A stretch of 64,000 nt of DNA, taken from NCBI GenBank assembly GCA_003725745.1, contig RHDP01000001.1:1209501-1273500 (forward strand), read 5' to 3'. The position numbers and the translations under genes were made by a program. This document shows, one piece after another, positions 35,375-45,983 of the stretch (position 1 is its first letter; each line of letters starts with the position of its first letter). Source of the stretch: Streptomyces sp. I6. GTDB lineage: Bacteria; Actinomycetota; Actinomycetes; Streptomycetales; Streptomycetaceae. Under the pieces are notes generated by a model. The model did not search any database, was not told the origin of the DNA, and saw nothing but the letters and a program-made list of their open reading frames with translations.

Positions 35375-35826
35375 GCGGTCTTCCCTTCGGACAGCGCCTG
35401 CGCCGTCGCGTCCTTCCATGCCATCCAGCTCAGGAGGGCGCACTTCACGCGCGCCGGGTACTTGGAGACGCCGGCGAACGCCACCGCGTCCTCCAGCACC
35501 TCCTCCATCGCGTCGTCCGGCTCGATCTGGCCCTTGGACTGCATCAGTTCGAGGAACGTCGCCTGGATCTTCTGCGCCTCGGCGAGCTCCTTGCCGACGA
35601 GCAGCTCGTTCAGCACGGAGGCGGACGCCTGGCTGATGGAACATCCCTGGCCGTCGTAGGAGATGTCCTCGATGCGCGTGCCGTCGTACTTCACCCGCAT
35701 CGTGATCTCGTCGCCGCAGGTGGGGTTGACGTGGTGCACCTCGGCGTCACCGTCCCGCAGGCCCCGCCCGTGCGGGTGCTTGTAGTGGTCCAGAATGACG
35801 TCCTGGTACATCGAATCAAGCTTCAC
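35371..35826 (-). CDS. sufU: SufU sulfur transfer/scaffold protein
   Basis: 151 residues of the IscU/SufU family. The zinc/cluster ligands are visible: Cys in NPTCGDEI with the following Asp, Cys in YDGQGCSISQAS and Cys in VKCALLSW. The SufU-type insert between the second and third Cys is present. In Gram-positives SufU takes the persulfide from SufS. Start ATG at 35826, 10 bases after sufS. Confidence 0.95.
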   Translation of the reverse strand: MKLDSMYQDVILDHYKHPHGRGLRDGDAEVHHVNPTCGDEITMRVKYDGTRIEDISYDGQGCSISQASASVLNELLVGKELAEAQKIQATFLELMQSKGQIEPDDAMEEVLEDAVAFAGVSKYPARVKCALLSWMAWKDATAQALSEGKTA

Positions 35827-35836
35827 GTCAGGCCCC

Positions 35837-37093
35837 TCAGCCGAAGAAGTTGCGGACGTGCTCCAAGCCGTCGATCAGCGCGTCCACCTCGCCCGGCGTG
35901 GAGTACAGGTAGAACGACGCCCTCGTGGTCGCGGGAATTCCGTACCGGAGGCACACCGGCCGTGCGCAGTGGTGGCCGACCCGGACGGCGATGCCCTGCT
36001 CGTCCAGCACCTGCCCCACGTCGTGCGGGTGGATGTCCCCGAGCACGAAGGAGATCGCCGCGCCGCGGTCCTCGGCCGTGACCGGGCCGATGATCCGCAG
36101 GTCGGGGACCTCCTGCAGCCGTCGGACCGCGTACTCGGTGATCGCGTGCTCATGCTGTGCGATCTTGTCCATGCCGATCGCGCCGAGGTAGTCCACCGCC
36201 GCGCCGAGGCCTACGGCCTGGGCGATCGGGGGCGTACCGGCCTCGAACTTGTGCGGCGCCGGGGCGTACGTCGACGAGTGCATCGAGACGGTCTCGATCA
36301 TCTCGCCGCCGCCGAGGAACGGCGGGAGGTCCTCCAGCAGCTCCTGGCGGCCCCAGAGCACGCCGATGCCGGTCGGGCCGCACATCTTGTGGCCGGTGAA
36401 GGCCACGAAGTCGGCGCCGAGGGCCTGGACGTCAAGCGGCATGTGCGGGGCGGCCTGCGAGGCGTCGACGAGGACGAGCGCGCCGACCTCCTGAGCCCGG
36501 CGGACGATCTGCTCGACCGGGTTGACCGTGCCCATGATGTTGGAGACCAGCGTGAAGGAGACGATCTTCGTCTTCTCGGTGATGACCTCCTCGATGTCGG
36601 AGAGGTCGAGGCGCCCGTCGTCGGTGAGGCCGAACCACCTCAGCTTCGCGCCGGTGCGCTGCGCCAGCAGCTGCCACGGCACGATGTTGGAGTGGTGCTC
36701 CATCTCCGTGATGACTATCTCGGTCTCGCGGTCCACCCGGTACGGCTCGTCGGCCCAGCCCAGCATGTTCGCCACGAGGTTCAGCGACTCCGAGGCGTTC
36801 TTGGTGAAGATCACCTCGTTGCGGCTCGGCGCGTTGACGAAGGAGGCGACCTTGTCGCGCGCGCCCTCGTACAGTGCCGTGGCCTCCTCGGCGAGCACAT
36901 GCACACCGCGGTGGACATTGGCGTTGTAGCGCTCGTAGTACTCGGCGAGGGCGTCCAGCACCTGGCGGGGCTTCTGCGAGGTCGCCGCGTTGTCCAGGTA
37001 GACGAGCTTCCGGCCGTCGTGCAGCACGCGGTCGAGGATCGGGAAGTCCTTGCGGATCGCCTCGGTGTCGAGGAGGCCCGGCAGCTGTGTCAC
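35837..37093 (-). CDS. sufS: Cysteine desulfurase SufS
   Basis: PLP enzyme delivering sulfur from cysteine for Fe-S clusters. 418 residues. Motifs: VYLDNAATSQKP, TEMEHHSNIVPW, VDASQAAPHMP and the PLP lysine in FVAFTGHKMCGPTGIGVLWG. The catalytic cysteine sits in VGHHCARPVC. Start GTG at 37093 overlaps the sufC stop by four bases. Full-length and undisturbed. Confidence 0.97.
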   Translation of the reverse strand: MTQLPGLLDTEAIRKDFPILDRVLHDGRKLVYLDNAATSQKPRQVLDALAEYYERYNANVHRGVHVLAEEATALYEGARDKVASFVNAPSRNEVIFTKNASESLNLVANMLGWADEPYRVDRETEIVITEMEHHSNIVPWQLLAQRTGAKLRWFGLTDDGRLDLSDIEEVITEKTKIVSFTLVSNIMGTVNPVEQIVRRAQEVGALVLVDASQAAPHMPLDVQALGADFVAFTGHKMCGPTGIGVLWGRQELLEDLPPFLGGGEMIETVSMHSSTYAPAPHKFEAGTPPIAQAVGLGAAVDYLGAIGMDKIAQHEHAITEYAVRRLQEVPDLRIIGPVTAEDRGAAISFVLGDIHPHDVGQVLDEQGIAVRVGHHCARPVCLRYGIPATTRASFYLYSTPGEVDALIDGLEHVRNFFG

Positions 37094-37854
37094 GCGGATA
37101 CGCCACCCTTCGTGTATGCCTCGTAGCCCTCCGCCTCGAGCTTGTCGGCGAGCTCGGCGCCGCCGGACTCGGCGATGCGGCCGTTCGCGAACACATGGAC
37201 GAAGTCGGGCTTGATGTAGCGCAGGATGCGCGTGTAGTGCGTGATCAGCAGGGTGCCGACCTCACCGGTCTCCCGGACGCGGTTGACGCCCTCGGAGACC
37301 GTGCGCAGTGCGTCGACGTCGAGGCCGGAGTCGGTCTCGTCGAGGATCGCGATCTTCGGCTTGAGGAGCTCCAGCTGCAGGATCTCGTGGCGCTTCTTCT
37401 CACCGCCGGAGAAGCCCTCGTTGACGTTCCGCTCGGCGAAGGAGGGGTCCATCTGGAGCCGCTCCATGGTCTCCTTGACCTCCTTCACCCAGGTGCGCAG
37501 CTTCGGGGCCTCGCCGCGGAGGGCGGTGGCGGAGGTGCGCAGGAAGTTGGAGACCGAGACCCCGGGGACCTCGACCGGGTACTGCATGGCGAGGAAGACG
37601 CCGGCGCGGGCGCGCTCGTCGACGGACATCTCGAGGACGTCCTCGCCGTCCAGGGTCACGGTGCCACCGGTGATCGTGTACTTGGGGTGGCCCGCGAGGG
37701 AGTAGGCGAGGGTCGACTTGCCGGAGCCGTTGGGGCCCATGATGGCGTGGGTCTCGCCCTGCTTCACGGTCAGGTCGACGCCCTTGAGGATCTCCCGGGG
37801 GCCGTTCTCGGCCTCGACGGAGACGTGCAGGTCGCGGATTTCAAGCGTTGCCAT
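37090..37854 (-). CDS. sufC: SufC ATPase of the SufBCD scaffold
   Basis: 254-residue ABC-type ATPase that powers the SufBCD scaffold. Walker A is GPNGSGKSTLAYSLAG, signature FSGGEKKRHEI, Walker B AILDETDSGLDVDAL, and the H-loop is in LLITHYTRIL. ATG at 37854 is chosen over an upstream in-frame start because MATLEIRDLHVSV is the conserved N-terminus. It is 7 bases after the Rieske gene. Confidence 0.97.
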   Translation of the reverse strand: MATLEIRDLHVSVEAENGPREILKGVDLTVKQGETHAIMGPNGSGKSTLAYSLAGHPKYTITGGTVTLDGEDVLEMSVDERARAGVFLAMQYPVEVPGVSVSNFLRTSATALRGEAPKLRTWVKEVKETMERLQMDPSFAERNVNEGFSGGEKKRHEILQLELLKPKIAILDETDSGLDVDALRTVSEGVNRVRETGEVGTLLITHYTRILRYIKPDFVHVFANGRIAESGGAELADKLEAEGYEAYTKGGVSA

Positions 37855-37861
37855 GGGTGAC

Positions 37862-38179
37862 TCAGGACTCCTGGGTGACGGAGACGAGCACATCGTCCCC
37901 TTCGATCTTTACGGGGTACACGGGGACGGGGCGCGTCGCGGGAAGGCCGGACGGTTTGCCGGTGCGGAGGTCGAAGCTGGAGCCGTGCAGCCAGCACTCG
38001 ATCTGGCAGTCCTCCACCTCGCCCTCGGAGAGGGAGACGTTCGCGTGCGAGCAGATGTCGTGGATCGCGAACACCTCGCCCTCCGTGCGGACGACGGACA
38101 CCGGCGTACCGTCGAGTTCCACCCGCTTCGGGGTGTCCTCCTCCAGCTCGCTCAGCCCACAGGCGCGGACGAAGGCCAT
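37862..38179 (-). CDS. Rieske-type [2Fe-2S] ferredoxin of the suf operon
   Basis: 105 residues. The Rieske cluster ligands are in ICSHANVSL (Cys and His) and ECWLHGSSFDLRTG (Cys and His). It resembles the small ferredoxins of non-heme oxygenases, but in actinobacteria this gene is fixed between sufD and sufC. It probably supplies electrons to cluster assembly; that role is inferred from position. Its ATG overlaps the sufD stop. Confidence 0.93.
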   Translation of the reverse strand: MAFVRACGLSELEEDTPKRVELDGTPVSVVRTEGEVFAIHDICSHANVSLSEGEVEDCQIECWLHGSSFDLRTGKPSGLPATRPVPVYPVKIEGDDVLVSVTQES

Positions 38180-39392
38180 CAGACGGACGCCTCCAGCTCC
38201 GCCTCGATCTTGGCGATGAGGCGCTCCTCCACGTCCGGCAGGCCGATCTGCTGGACCAGCTCGGCGAAGAAGCCGCGGACGACGAGGCGGCGGGCCTCGG
38301 CCTCCGGGATGCCCCGGGCCATCAGGTAGAAGAGCTGCTCGTCGTCGAAGCGGCCGGTGGCGGAGGCGTGGCCGGCTCCGACGATCTCACCGGTCTCGAT
38401 CTCCAGATTGGGCACGGAGTCGACCCTGGCGCCGTCGGTCAGGACCAGGTTGCGGTTCATCTCGTAGGTGTCGGTGCCCTCGGCCCCGGCCTCGATGAGG
38501 ACGTCGCCGATCCAGACGGCATGGGCGTCGTCGCCCTGCAGCGCGCCCTTGTAGACGACGTTGGACTTGCAGTGCGGCGTGTTGTGGGTGACCAGGAGGC
38601 GGTGCTCCTGGTGCTGGCCGGCGTCGGTGAAGTACAGGCCGAACAGCTCGGCCTCACCTCCCGTGCCCGCGTACGCGACGCGCGGGTGCAGGCGCACGAC
38701 GTCGCCGCCGAAGGTGATCACCACCGACTTGAAGCCGGCGTCGCGGCCGACGAGCACGTTGTGCTGCGAGCAGTGCACCGCGGTGTCGTCCCAGTCCTGG
38801 ACGGAGACGAAGGTGACCTTGGCGCCGTCGCCGATCAGGAAGTCCACGTTGGCGGCGCGCACGGCGTCGCCGGTGTGGTCGATGACGATGACGGCCTCGG
38901 CGAAGGCTCCGATCTCGAAGACCGTGTGCCCGAAGGTGGCGCCCCCCTCGCCGTGCAGGGTGACCCGCACCGGCTCGGTCAGGACCGTCTCCTTGGGGAC
39001 CGAGACGACGGTGGCCTTCTCGAAAGAGGAGAACGCCTGCGCGGCGACCCGGTCGACGGGCGTGCCCGCCCGGCCGACGCGCGCGTCGTCACGGCCGACG
39101 GACTCGACGGTGACGCCGTCGGGGCGCTCACCTCGGCCCTGATCGAACCGTCCGCCGTGGCGGTGCCGTCGTGGAGGCCCTTCAGGCGCTCCAGCGGCGT
39201 GAACCGCCACTCCTCCTCCCGGCCGTGCGGCACCGGGAAGTCCGCCACGTCGAACGACGGGGGTGCGCTCATACGGGTGGCGACGGTCGACTCCGCGGCC
39301 ACCGCGATGGAGCCGGCGGTGGTGGAGCCCACCGGTGGGGGTCCCCCCGCCCGGGCGGAGTCGGGGGTGGGGGAGTTCTGAGCCTGAGCCAT
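38179..39392 (-). CDS. sufD: SufD scaffold protein (one apparent -1 frameshift)
   Basis: Partner of SufB in the SufBCD scaffold. The N-terminal frame, MAQAQNSPTPDSARAGG, runs to ADGSIRAEVSAP. One C is missing from a run near 39122, and the family sequence resumes DGVTVESVGRDDARVG and continues to EAELEASV. The corrected protein is 404 residues. The beta-helix core (VYKGALQGDDAHAVWIGDVLIEAGAEGTDTYEMNRNLVL) is complete. Residues 7-21 are an insert encoded by a palindromic element not usual for SufD. The start is ATG at 39392. Confidence 0.92.
39336..39375 (-). repeat. Palindromic element inside the sufD 5' end
   Basis: On the sufD strand it has the shape CTCCCCCA-spacer-GGGGGGACCCCCA, the same layout as the element in ectC (15839-15871). 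It is translated in frame as PTPDSARAGGPPPV between SufD residues that are contiguous in typical homologues. Confidence 0.65.
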
Positions 39393-39454
39393 GGCTGTCG
39401 TGTTGCTCGCTTCCTACGTGAGAGATCTGCGTCGCTGCGGGCGGGGCGGTGGCG

Positions 39455-40871
<1,417 letters not shown>

Positions 40872-40875
<4 letters not shown>

Positions 40876-41719
40876 GCGGGGTTCCTCCCGGCCGTGCTTG
40901 CAGATGCTTGCGAACTGATCTTGGCTGCCTTGGCCGTCCTGGCCGCCCCGGCTGCCTTGGTCGTCTCGGCTGCCCTGGCGGGGCCGCCGGTGGTGCTGGT
41001 CCTGCCGGACCCGCCGGCCGACCGGTCACCGGACCGGTGCGCGGCCTTCGGGATGAAGGTCGTGCACACACCGTCGCCGTGGGCGATGGTGGCCAGACGC
41101 TGTACGTGGGTGCCGAGCAGACGGGAGAAGACCTCGGTCTCCGCCTCGCACAGCTGCGGGTACCGCTCCGCCACATGGGCGACGGGGCAGTGGTGCTGAC
41201 ACAGCTGCTCGCCGACCGGTGCGTTACGCGCCGTGGCAGCGTACCCGTCCGCGGTCAGCGCCTTGGCCAGCGCCTCGGTGCGCGTCTCGGGATCGGCGGC
41301 CTCCACGGCCCGGCGGTACGCCTCGGCCTGGGCCTCCATGCGGTCGCGGGCGAAGGCGGCGACGGCGGCCTCGCCTCCCGCGTTCTCCTCGATCCAGCGC
41401 AGGGCGTCCACGGCGAGCACGTCGTAGGACTGGTCGAAGGCGTCCCGGCCGCAGTCGGTGAGCGCGAACACCCTGGCGGGCCTGCCGCGGGTGCGCGTGC
41501 CGTACACGCGCTGCTGGCGGGCCTCGACGACGTCGTCGGAGACGAGCGCGTCCAGATGCCGGCGCACGGCGGCCTGGGTGAGACCGAGACGCCCGGCGAG
41601 ATCGGCGACGGTGGACGGGCCGTGGTCCAGGATCGACCGCGCGACCCGGTTGCGGGTGGACCGCTCCCCGGTCGCGAGCTCCTCCTGGGGGACTCCCCCA
41701 CAGCTCCGCCGTTTTTCAC
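40872..41719 (-). CDS. sufR: Fe-S-sensing repressor SufR (one apparent -1 frameshift)
   Basis: DeoR/ArsR-type winged-helix repressor that carries a cluster and represses suf when Fe-S is sufficient. [30 protein letters not shown]. Cluster cysteines: [25 protein letters not shown]. The GTG at 41719 ([11 protein letters not shown]) is followed by a lost base near 41689 in a G/C run; adding it gives [24 protein letters not shown]. The corrected length is 282 residues. The C-terminal 45 residues are an Ala/Lys/Thr repeat tail ([18 protein letters not shown]) beyond the normal family end. First gene of the suf operon. Confidence 0.9.
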
Positions 41720-41732
41720 AACGCCATTGTTG
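41719..41732. promoter_or_regulatory. SufR-type operator CAAC-N6-GTTG at the sufR start
   Basis: CAACGCCATTGTTG sits directly against the sufR GTG. From memory, SufR of S. avermitilis binds a palindrome written CAAC-N6-GTTG in its own promoter, which this matches exactly. Autoregulation of the whole operon is the likely outcome. Confidence 0.75.
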
Positions 41733-41791
41733 CGTAATTCCCGAGAGACTGACAAGCCGCGTCCCGCCGGGTGGACGGTGCCGTGCATCAC

Positions 41792-41810
41792 TTAGGGAAA
41801 CCTAACCTGA
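41792..41810 (-). promoter_or_regulatory. Candidate iron box (DmdR/IdeR-type) upstream of sufR
   Basis: Read on the minus strand: TCAGGTTAGGTTTCCCTAA. Against the iron-box consensus TTAGGTTAGGCTAACCTAA, 15 of 19 bases agree. It lies 73 bases before the sufR start, a sensible place for repression when iron is plentiful. It also faces the divergent ABC transporter. The rest of 41733-42062 shows no gene. Confidence 0.55.
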
Positions 41811-42062
41811 CCTGCGGAAACGATCAGCCGCGAGATCGGCTCCGAGGAGTCCGGTGCGGGCCGGCGGAGGGCGGACCCGACGCCGGCCCACCCCCGCTGA
41901 CCGGCGATTCGTCCCTTTCGGAGAGCCCCTCCGCGCCGCCGTCCAGGGAGATCCGCCACCTCTCTCCCGGGACCCGCCGGGTGGCCGGATCCGGCCCCTC
42001 CCCGGTCCGGGATCCCGCCCCGGGGCCCCGGCCGCCGCTCACCCCTCCCTAGACTGCCCGGC

Positions 42063-42989
42063 ATGAACAACGAGTCCGCCGTCCGGGTACGGGGCCTGGT
42101 CAAGCGGTACGGAGCCAGGGCCGCGGTGGACGGGCTCGACCTCGACGTCCGCACCGGCACGATCACCGCGGTCCTGGGCCCGAACGGGGCCGGCAAGACC
42201 ACCACCGTCGAGACCTGCGAGGGCTACCGGCGCGCCGACTCCGGCACGGTCCGCGTCCTCGGCCTCGACCCGGCCGCCGACGCGGCGCGGCTGCGTCCGC
42301 GGATCGGCGTGATGCTGCAGTCCGGCGGCGTGTACCCGGGCGCCCGCGCCGACGAGATGCTGCGCCACATGGCGAAGCTGCACGCCCACCCCCTCGACGT
42401 GGACACCCTGATCGAGCGGCTCGGCCTGGGCTCCTGCGGCCGGACGGCGTACCGGCGGCTCTCGGGCGGGCAGCAGCAGCGGCTGGCGCTGGCCATGGCC
42501 GTCGTGGGCCGCCCCGAACTGGTCTTCCTGGACGAGCCGACCGCCGGACTCGACCCCCAGGCCCGCCGCGCCACCTGGAACCTCGTGCGCGAGCTGCGCG
42601 CCGACGGGGTGACGGTCGTGCTGACCACGCACTTCATGGACGAGGCCGAGGCGCTCGCCGACGACGTCGCGATCATCGACGGGGGCCGGGTCGCCGCCCA
42701 GGGCAGCCCCGAGCAGCTGTGCCGCGGCGGCGCCGAGAACACGCTCCGCTTCACCGGCCGTCCCGGCCTCGACCTCGGCTCCCTGCTGAAGGCGCTGCCG
42801 GACGGCACCGCGGCGGCCGAGCTGACACCGGGCGGGTACCGGATCAGCGGCACCGTGGACCCGCAACTGCTCGCCACCGTCACCTCCTGGTGCGCGCAGC
42901 ACGGGGTGATGCCGGACGGCATCACCGTGGAGCGCCGCACCCTGGAGGACGTCTTCCTGGAGCTCACGGGGAAGGAGCTGCGGTCGTGA
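42063..42989 (+). CDS. ABC transporter ATP-binding protein (DrrA-like exporter)
   Basis: 308 residues. Walker A GPNGAGKTTTVET, Q-loop VMLQSGGVYPG, signature LSGGQQQRLALA, Walker B LVFLDEPTAGLDPQ and the switch His in VVLTTHFMDEAEAL. The C-terminal extension is typical of ABC-2 drug or lipid exporters. The stop overlaps the permease GTG. Neighbour ctaA hints at a link to respiratory biogenesis, but substrate is unknown. Confidence 0.93.
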   Translation: MNNESAVRVRGLVKRYGARAAVDGLDLDVRTGTITAVLGPNGAGKTTTVETCEGYRRADSGTVRVLGLDPAADAARLRPRIGVMLQSGGVYPGARADEMLRHMAKLHAHPLDVDTLIERLGLGSCGRTAYRRLSGGQQQRLALAMAVVGRPELVFLDEPTAGLDPQARRATWNLVRELRADGVTVVLTTHFMDEAEALADDVAIIDGGRVAAQGSPEQLCRGGAENTLRFTGRPGLDLGSLLKALPDGTAAAELTPGGYRISGTVDPQLLATVTSWCAQHGVMPDGITVERRTLEDVFLELTGKELRS

Positions 42990-43804
42990 CCGCTGAGGTG
43001 ACCACGGACCGGACGCCCGGCACACCGGGCCCGCCCGGCGGCAGGGGCGCGTACGCCCCCAGACCGGGCGGTGCGCCGGTCGTCAGGATGATCACGGCGC
43101 AGGCGGCGCTGGAGACGCGGATGCTGCTCCGCAACGGCGAGCAGCTGCTGCTGACGGTGGTCATCCCGTCGCTGCTGCTGGTGCTCTTCTCGACCGTCGA
43201 CGTCGTCGACACGGGCGCGGGCCGGGCCGTCGACTTCCTCGCCCCCGGCGTCCTGGCCCTGGCCGTGATGTCCACCGCCTTCACGGGGCAGGCGATCGCC
43301 ACCGGCTTCGAGCGCCGCTACGGCGTACTGAAGCGGCTGGGCGCCTCCCCGCTCCCCCGCTGGGGGCTGATGGCGGCCAAGACCCTCGCCGTCCTGGTCA
43401 CGGAGGTCCTTCAGGTCGCGCTGCTGACGCTGATCGCCCTCGGGCTCGGCTGGTCGCCGCAGGGCGACCCGGTCTCCGTGGCGCTGCTGCTGGTCGCGGG
43501 CACCGCGGCCTTCTCGGGCCTGGGCCTGCTGATGGCCGGCACGCTCCGGGCCGAGGCGACGCTCGCCGCGGCCAATCTGGTCTTCCTGCTGCTGCTGGTC
43601 GGCGGCGGGGTGATCGTGCCGCTGGACAGGTTCCCGGACGCGGCGCAGACGGTCCTGGCGCTGCTGCCGATCTCCGCTCTGTCCGACGGACTGCGCGACG
43701 TGCTCCGGGACGGCGCGGCGCTGCCGTGGGGCGATCTGGGGATCCTGACGGGCTGGGCGGTGCTGGGCCTCGCCGCGGCGGCGAGGTTCTTCCGCTGGGA
43801 GTGA
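42986..43804 (+). CDS. ABC-2 type transporter permease
   Basis: 272 residues with about six hydrophobic helices (for example LLLTVVIPSLLLVLFSTV, FLAPGVLALAVMSTAFTGQAIA and LAAANLVFLLLLVGGGVIVPL). FERRYGVLKRLGASPLPRWGLMAAK is the ABC-2 coupling region. GTG at 42986 overlaps the ATPase stop (GTGA). The N-terminal 30 residues are low complexity. Forms a two-gene exporter with the preceding ATPase. Confidence 0.92.
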   Translation: MTAEVTTDRTPGTPGPPGGRGAYAPRPGGAPVVRMITAQAALETRMLLRNGEQLLLTVVIPSLLLVLFSTVDVVDTGAGRAVDFLAPGVLALAVMSTAFTGQAIATGFERRYGVLKRLGASPLPRWGLMAAKTLAVLVTEVLQVALLTLIALGLGWSPQGDPVSVALLLVAGTAAFSGLGLLMAGTLRAEATLAAANLVFLLLLVGGGVIVPLDRFPDAAQTVLALLPISALSDGLRDVLRDGAALPWGDLGILTGWAVLGLAAAARFFRWE

Positions 43805-43892
43805 GCGCTCCCCGGGCCGCGAGCGCGGCCCGGGGGGCTCCGGCCCCCTCGCGAGGGCCCCTCGTGAAAACGCGCACAAGCACCCCTCTACG

Positions 43893-44863
43893 ATGGTCGC
43901 CGTGCAGACCCCCTCGCCTCCATCGCCCAGCGCTGGACGCCGTCACCCAAGGCCCTCCGGCGTGCCGCGCTCGCACCCGTCGTGATGAGCGTGGTCATCA
44001 TCGTCACCGGCGGCGCGGTCCGGCTGACCGGATCCGGTCTCGGCTGCGACACCTGGCCCAAGTGCACGGACGACAGCCTGTTCGCGACACCCGAGCAGGG
44101 CATCCACGGCGCCATCGAGTTCGGCAACCGGATGCTGACGTACGTCCTGTGCGCGGCGGTGGGCTGGGCCATCGTCGCGGCGCGCTCCACCAGGCCGTGG
44201 CGGCGGGGGCTCACCCGGCTCGGCTGGGCGCAGTTCTGGGTGGTGATGAGCAACGCGGTCCTCGGCGGCATCACCGTGTGGGCGGGCCTCAACCCGTGGA
44301 CGGTGGCCGGGCACTTCCTGGCGGCCAACGCCCTGCTGACGGTCGCCACCGTCACCTGGATCCGGGCGGGCGAGGGCGACACCGCACCCCGGCCCCGGGT
44401 CCCCCGCCCGGTGCGGCGGCTGTCGTGGGCGCTGACCGGCGCGGCGGGACTGCTGATCGCGGCGGGCACGATCGTCACCGGCTCCGGCCGGCACGCGGGC
44501 GACAGCAGCGATGTGCCGAGGATGCCGTTCGACTGGGTGGACGCGGCCCATGTGCACGCCGCGCTGGCCTGGCTGGTGTGCCTGCTCGGCGTGGCGATGT
44601 GGGTGGCGCTGCGGATCGTGGACGCGCCCGACGACACCCGGGCGCGGGTGCGGGAACTGATCGGCGTGCTGGTCGCCCAGGCCGCCGTCGGCTATGTGCA
44701 GTTCTTCACCGGCGTACCGGAGGTGCTGGTCGGCGCGCACATGCTCGGCTCCTCGCTGATGTGGATCGCCGTGCTGCGGCTGGCGCTGAGCCTGCGGGAG
44801 CGTCCGGCCGCCGCCCCGGCGGGGGCCCCGGCCGCTCCGGACGCCGCGCTCACGACCGCCTGA
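43893..44863 (+). CDS. ctaA: Heme A synthase CtaA/COX15 (one apparent -1 frameshift)
   Basis: Oxidises heme O to heme A for cytochrome aa3. The start ATG at 43893 gives MVAVQTP. One C is missing from a C-run near 43911, and the other frame continues LASIAQRWTPSPKALRRAALAPVVMSVVIIVTGGAVRLTGSGLGCDTWPKC. Corrected length 323 residues, about eight helices. Heme-ligand histidines are seen in QGIHGAIEFGNR, WTVAGHFLAAN, VDAAHVHAALAW and LVGAHMLGSS. The cysteine pair of the Gram-positive type (GCDTWPKC) is present. ctaB, its partner, is 1.7 kb away. Confidence 0.92.
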
Positions 44864-44900
44864 ACCGCCTGAACCGGCTGGGCCGGCTGGGCCGGCCGGT

Positions 44901-45983
44901 TCAGCCGGCGAGGCCGTAGACGCGGCGGGCGTTGCCGGCCGCGATCATCCCGGCGACCCGCTGGGCGTCCGCCCGGCACCAGGCGCCGTCGCGCACCCAG
45001 CCGCCGAGCACCCCCTCCAGCGCCTCCCGGAAGATCCGCGCCCCGACCACGTGGAACTCGGGCAGCCCCCGGGCCCCGCTGGAGAACAGCAGCTTCCCGA
45101 ACGGGGCGCGTTCCAGGGTCCCGGCGAGGACGCTCGCCGCCCCCGCGCCGGTGCGGGCGAGGGCGGGCCCGACATCGGCGTACACATGCGGGAAGGCACT
45201 CGCCAGATGTGCGGCGTGGCGGTGGTACGGGTAGCCGTGCAGCAGCACCAGATCGGTGCCGAGCCCCTCGGTCGCCGCCGCGAAGCCGGTCAGCGTCAGC
45301 GGATCGCCCACCCCGACGTGGATCTGCAGCGGCCGTCCCGTGGCGACGGCGACCCACAGCAGATGACTCAGCAGGACGGGGTCGGTGAGCCGGTCGCCGG
45401 CCGCCCGCCCGTCCAGCCAGCGCCCGGTGGCGGCGCGCACCTCACCGGGCCCCGGCGGCTCGGGGGCCACGGAGGCGGGGTGCCGCAGTCCCGCGACCGA
45501 GGTGAGGGCGACGGCCGAGTCGGCCGCGCCGTGCACGGCCTCCGCGAGGTTGGCGAGAAACGCGCCGACGGTGCCGGAGGTGTCGGCGACCTGCTCGGCG
45601 AGCGGCTCCAGCCGCACGATCTCATGGGCGTCCGCCATGCCCGCGGCGGCGGTCTCGGGCACCGAGGTGAGGTCGCCGGGCGGGCCGGTGTCCACGAGGT
45701 AGGTGGAGATCCCGGTGGCCCGCAGCAGCCGCCTGCCCGTTTCGAGGACGCCGAGCTCCCGTCGCCGCGCGAGGTAGCGCGCCGGCGGGCAGTGGGCTTC
45801 GAGGCCGAGCAGCGGCGCGCACCAGCGGCGTACGGCGAAACCGGTCTGGGTGTCGAAGAAGGTGGTGCCGGGCGCGGGCGGCCCGCCCGTCCCCCCGAGG
45901 TGGGCCTCGAAGGTGCCGATGCCCAGTTCCGTGCGCAGGACACCGTGGCAGTAGTGGTCCACCAGGGACGGGGGGTCGATCAT
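44901..45983 (-). CDS. Amidohydrolase-2-like metal-dependent hydrolase
   Basis: 360 residues of the TIM-barrel amidohydrolase-related group. Visible segments: SLVDHYCHGVLRTEL, RPLQIHVGVGDPLTLTGF, LVLLHGYPYHRHAAHLASAFPHVYADVG and GKLLFSSGARGLPEFHVVGARIFREAL. The first metal pair HxH is reduced to HYCH, so metal content is uncertain. Convergent with ctaA. Substrate unknown; nothing around it points to a pathway. Confidence 0.8.
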   Translation of the reverse strand: MIDPPSLVDHYCHGVLRTELGIGTFEAHLGGTGGPPAPGTTFFDTQTGFAVRRWCAPLLGLEAHCPPARYLARRRELGVLETGRRLLRATGISTYLVDTGPPGDLTSVPETAAAGMADAHEIVRLEPLAEQVADTSGTVGAFLANLAEAVHGAADSAVALTSVAGLRHPASVAPEPPGPGEVRAATGRWLDGRAAGDRLTDPVLLSHLLWVAVATGRPLQIHVGVGDPLTLTGFAAATEGLGTDLVLLHGYPYHRHAAHLASAFPHVYADVGPALARTGAGAASVLAGTLERAPFGKLLFSSGARGLPEFHVVGARIFREALEGVLGGWVRDGAWCRADAQRVAGMIAAGNARRVYGLAG

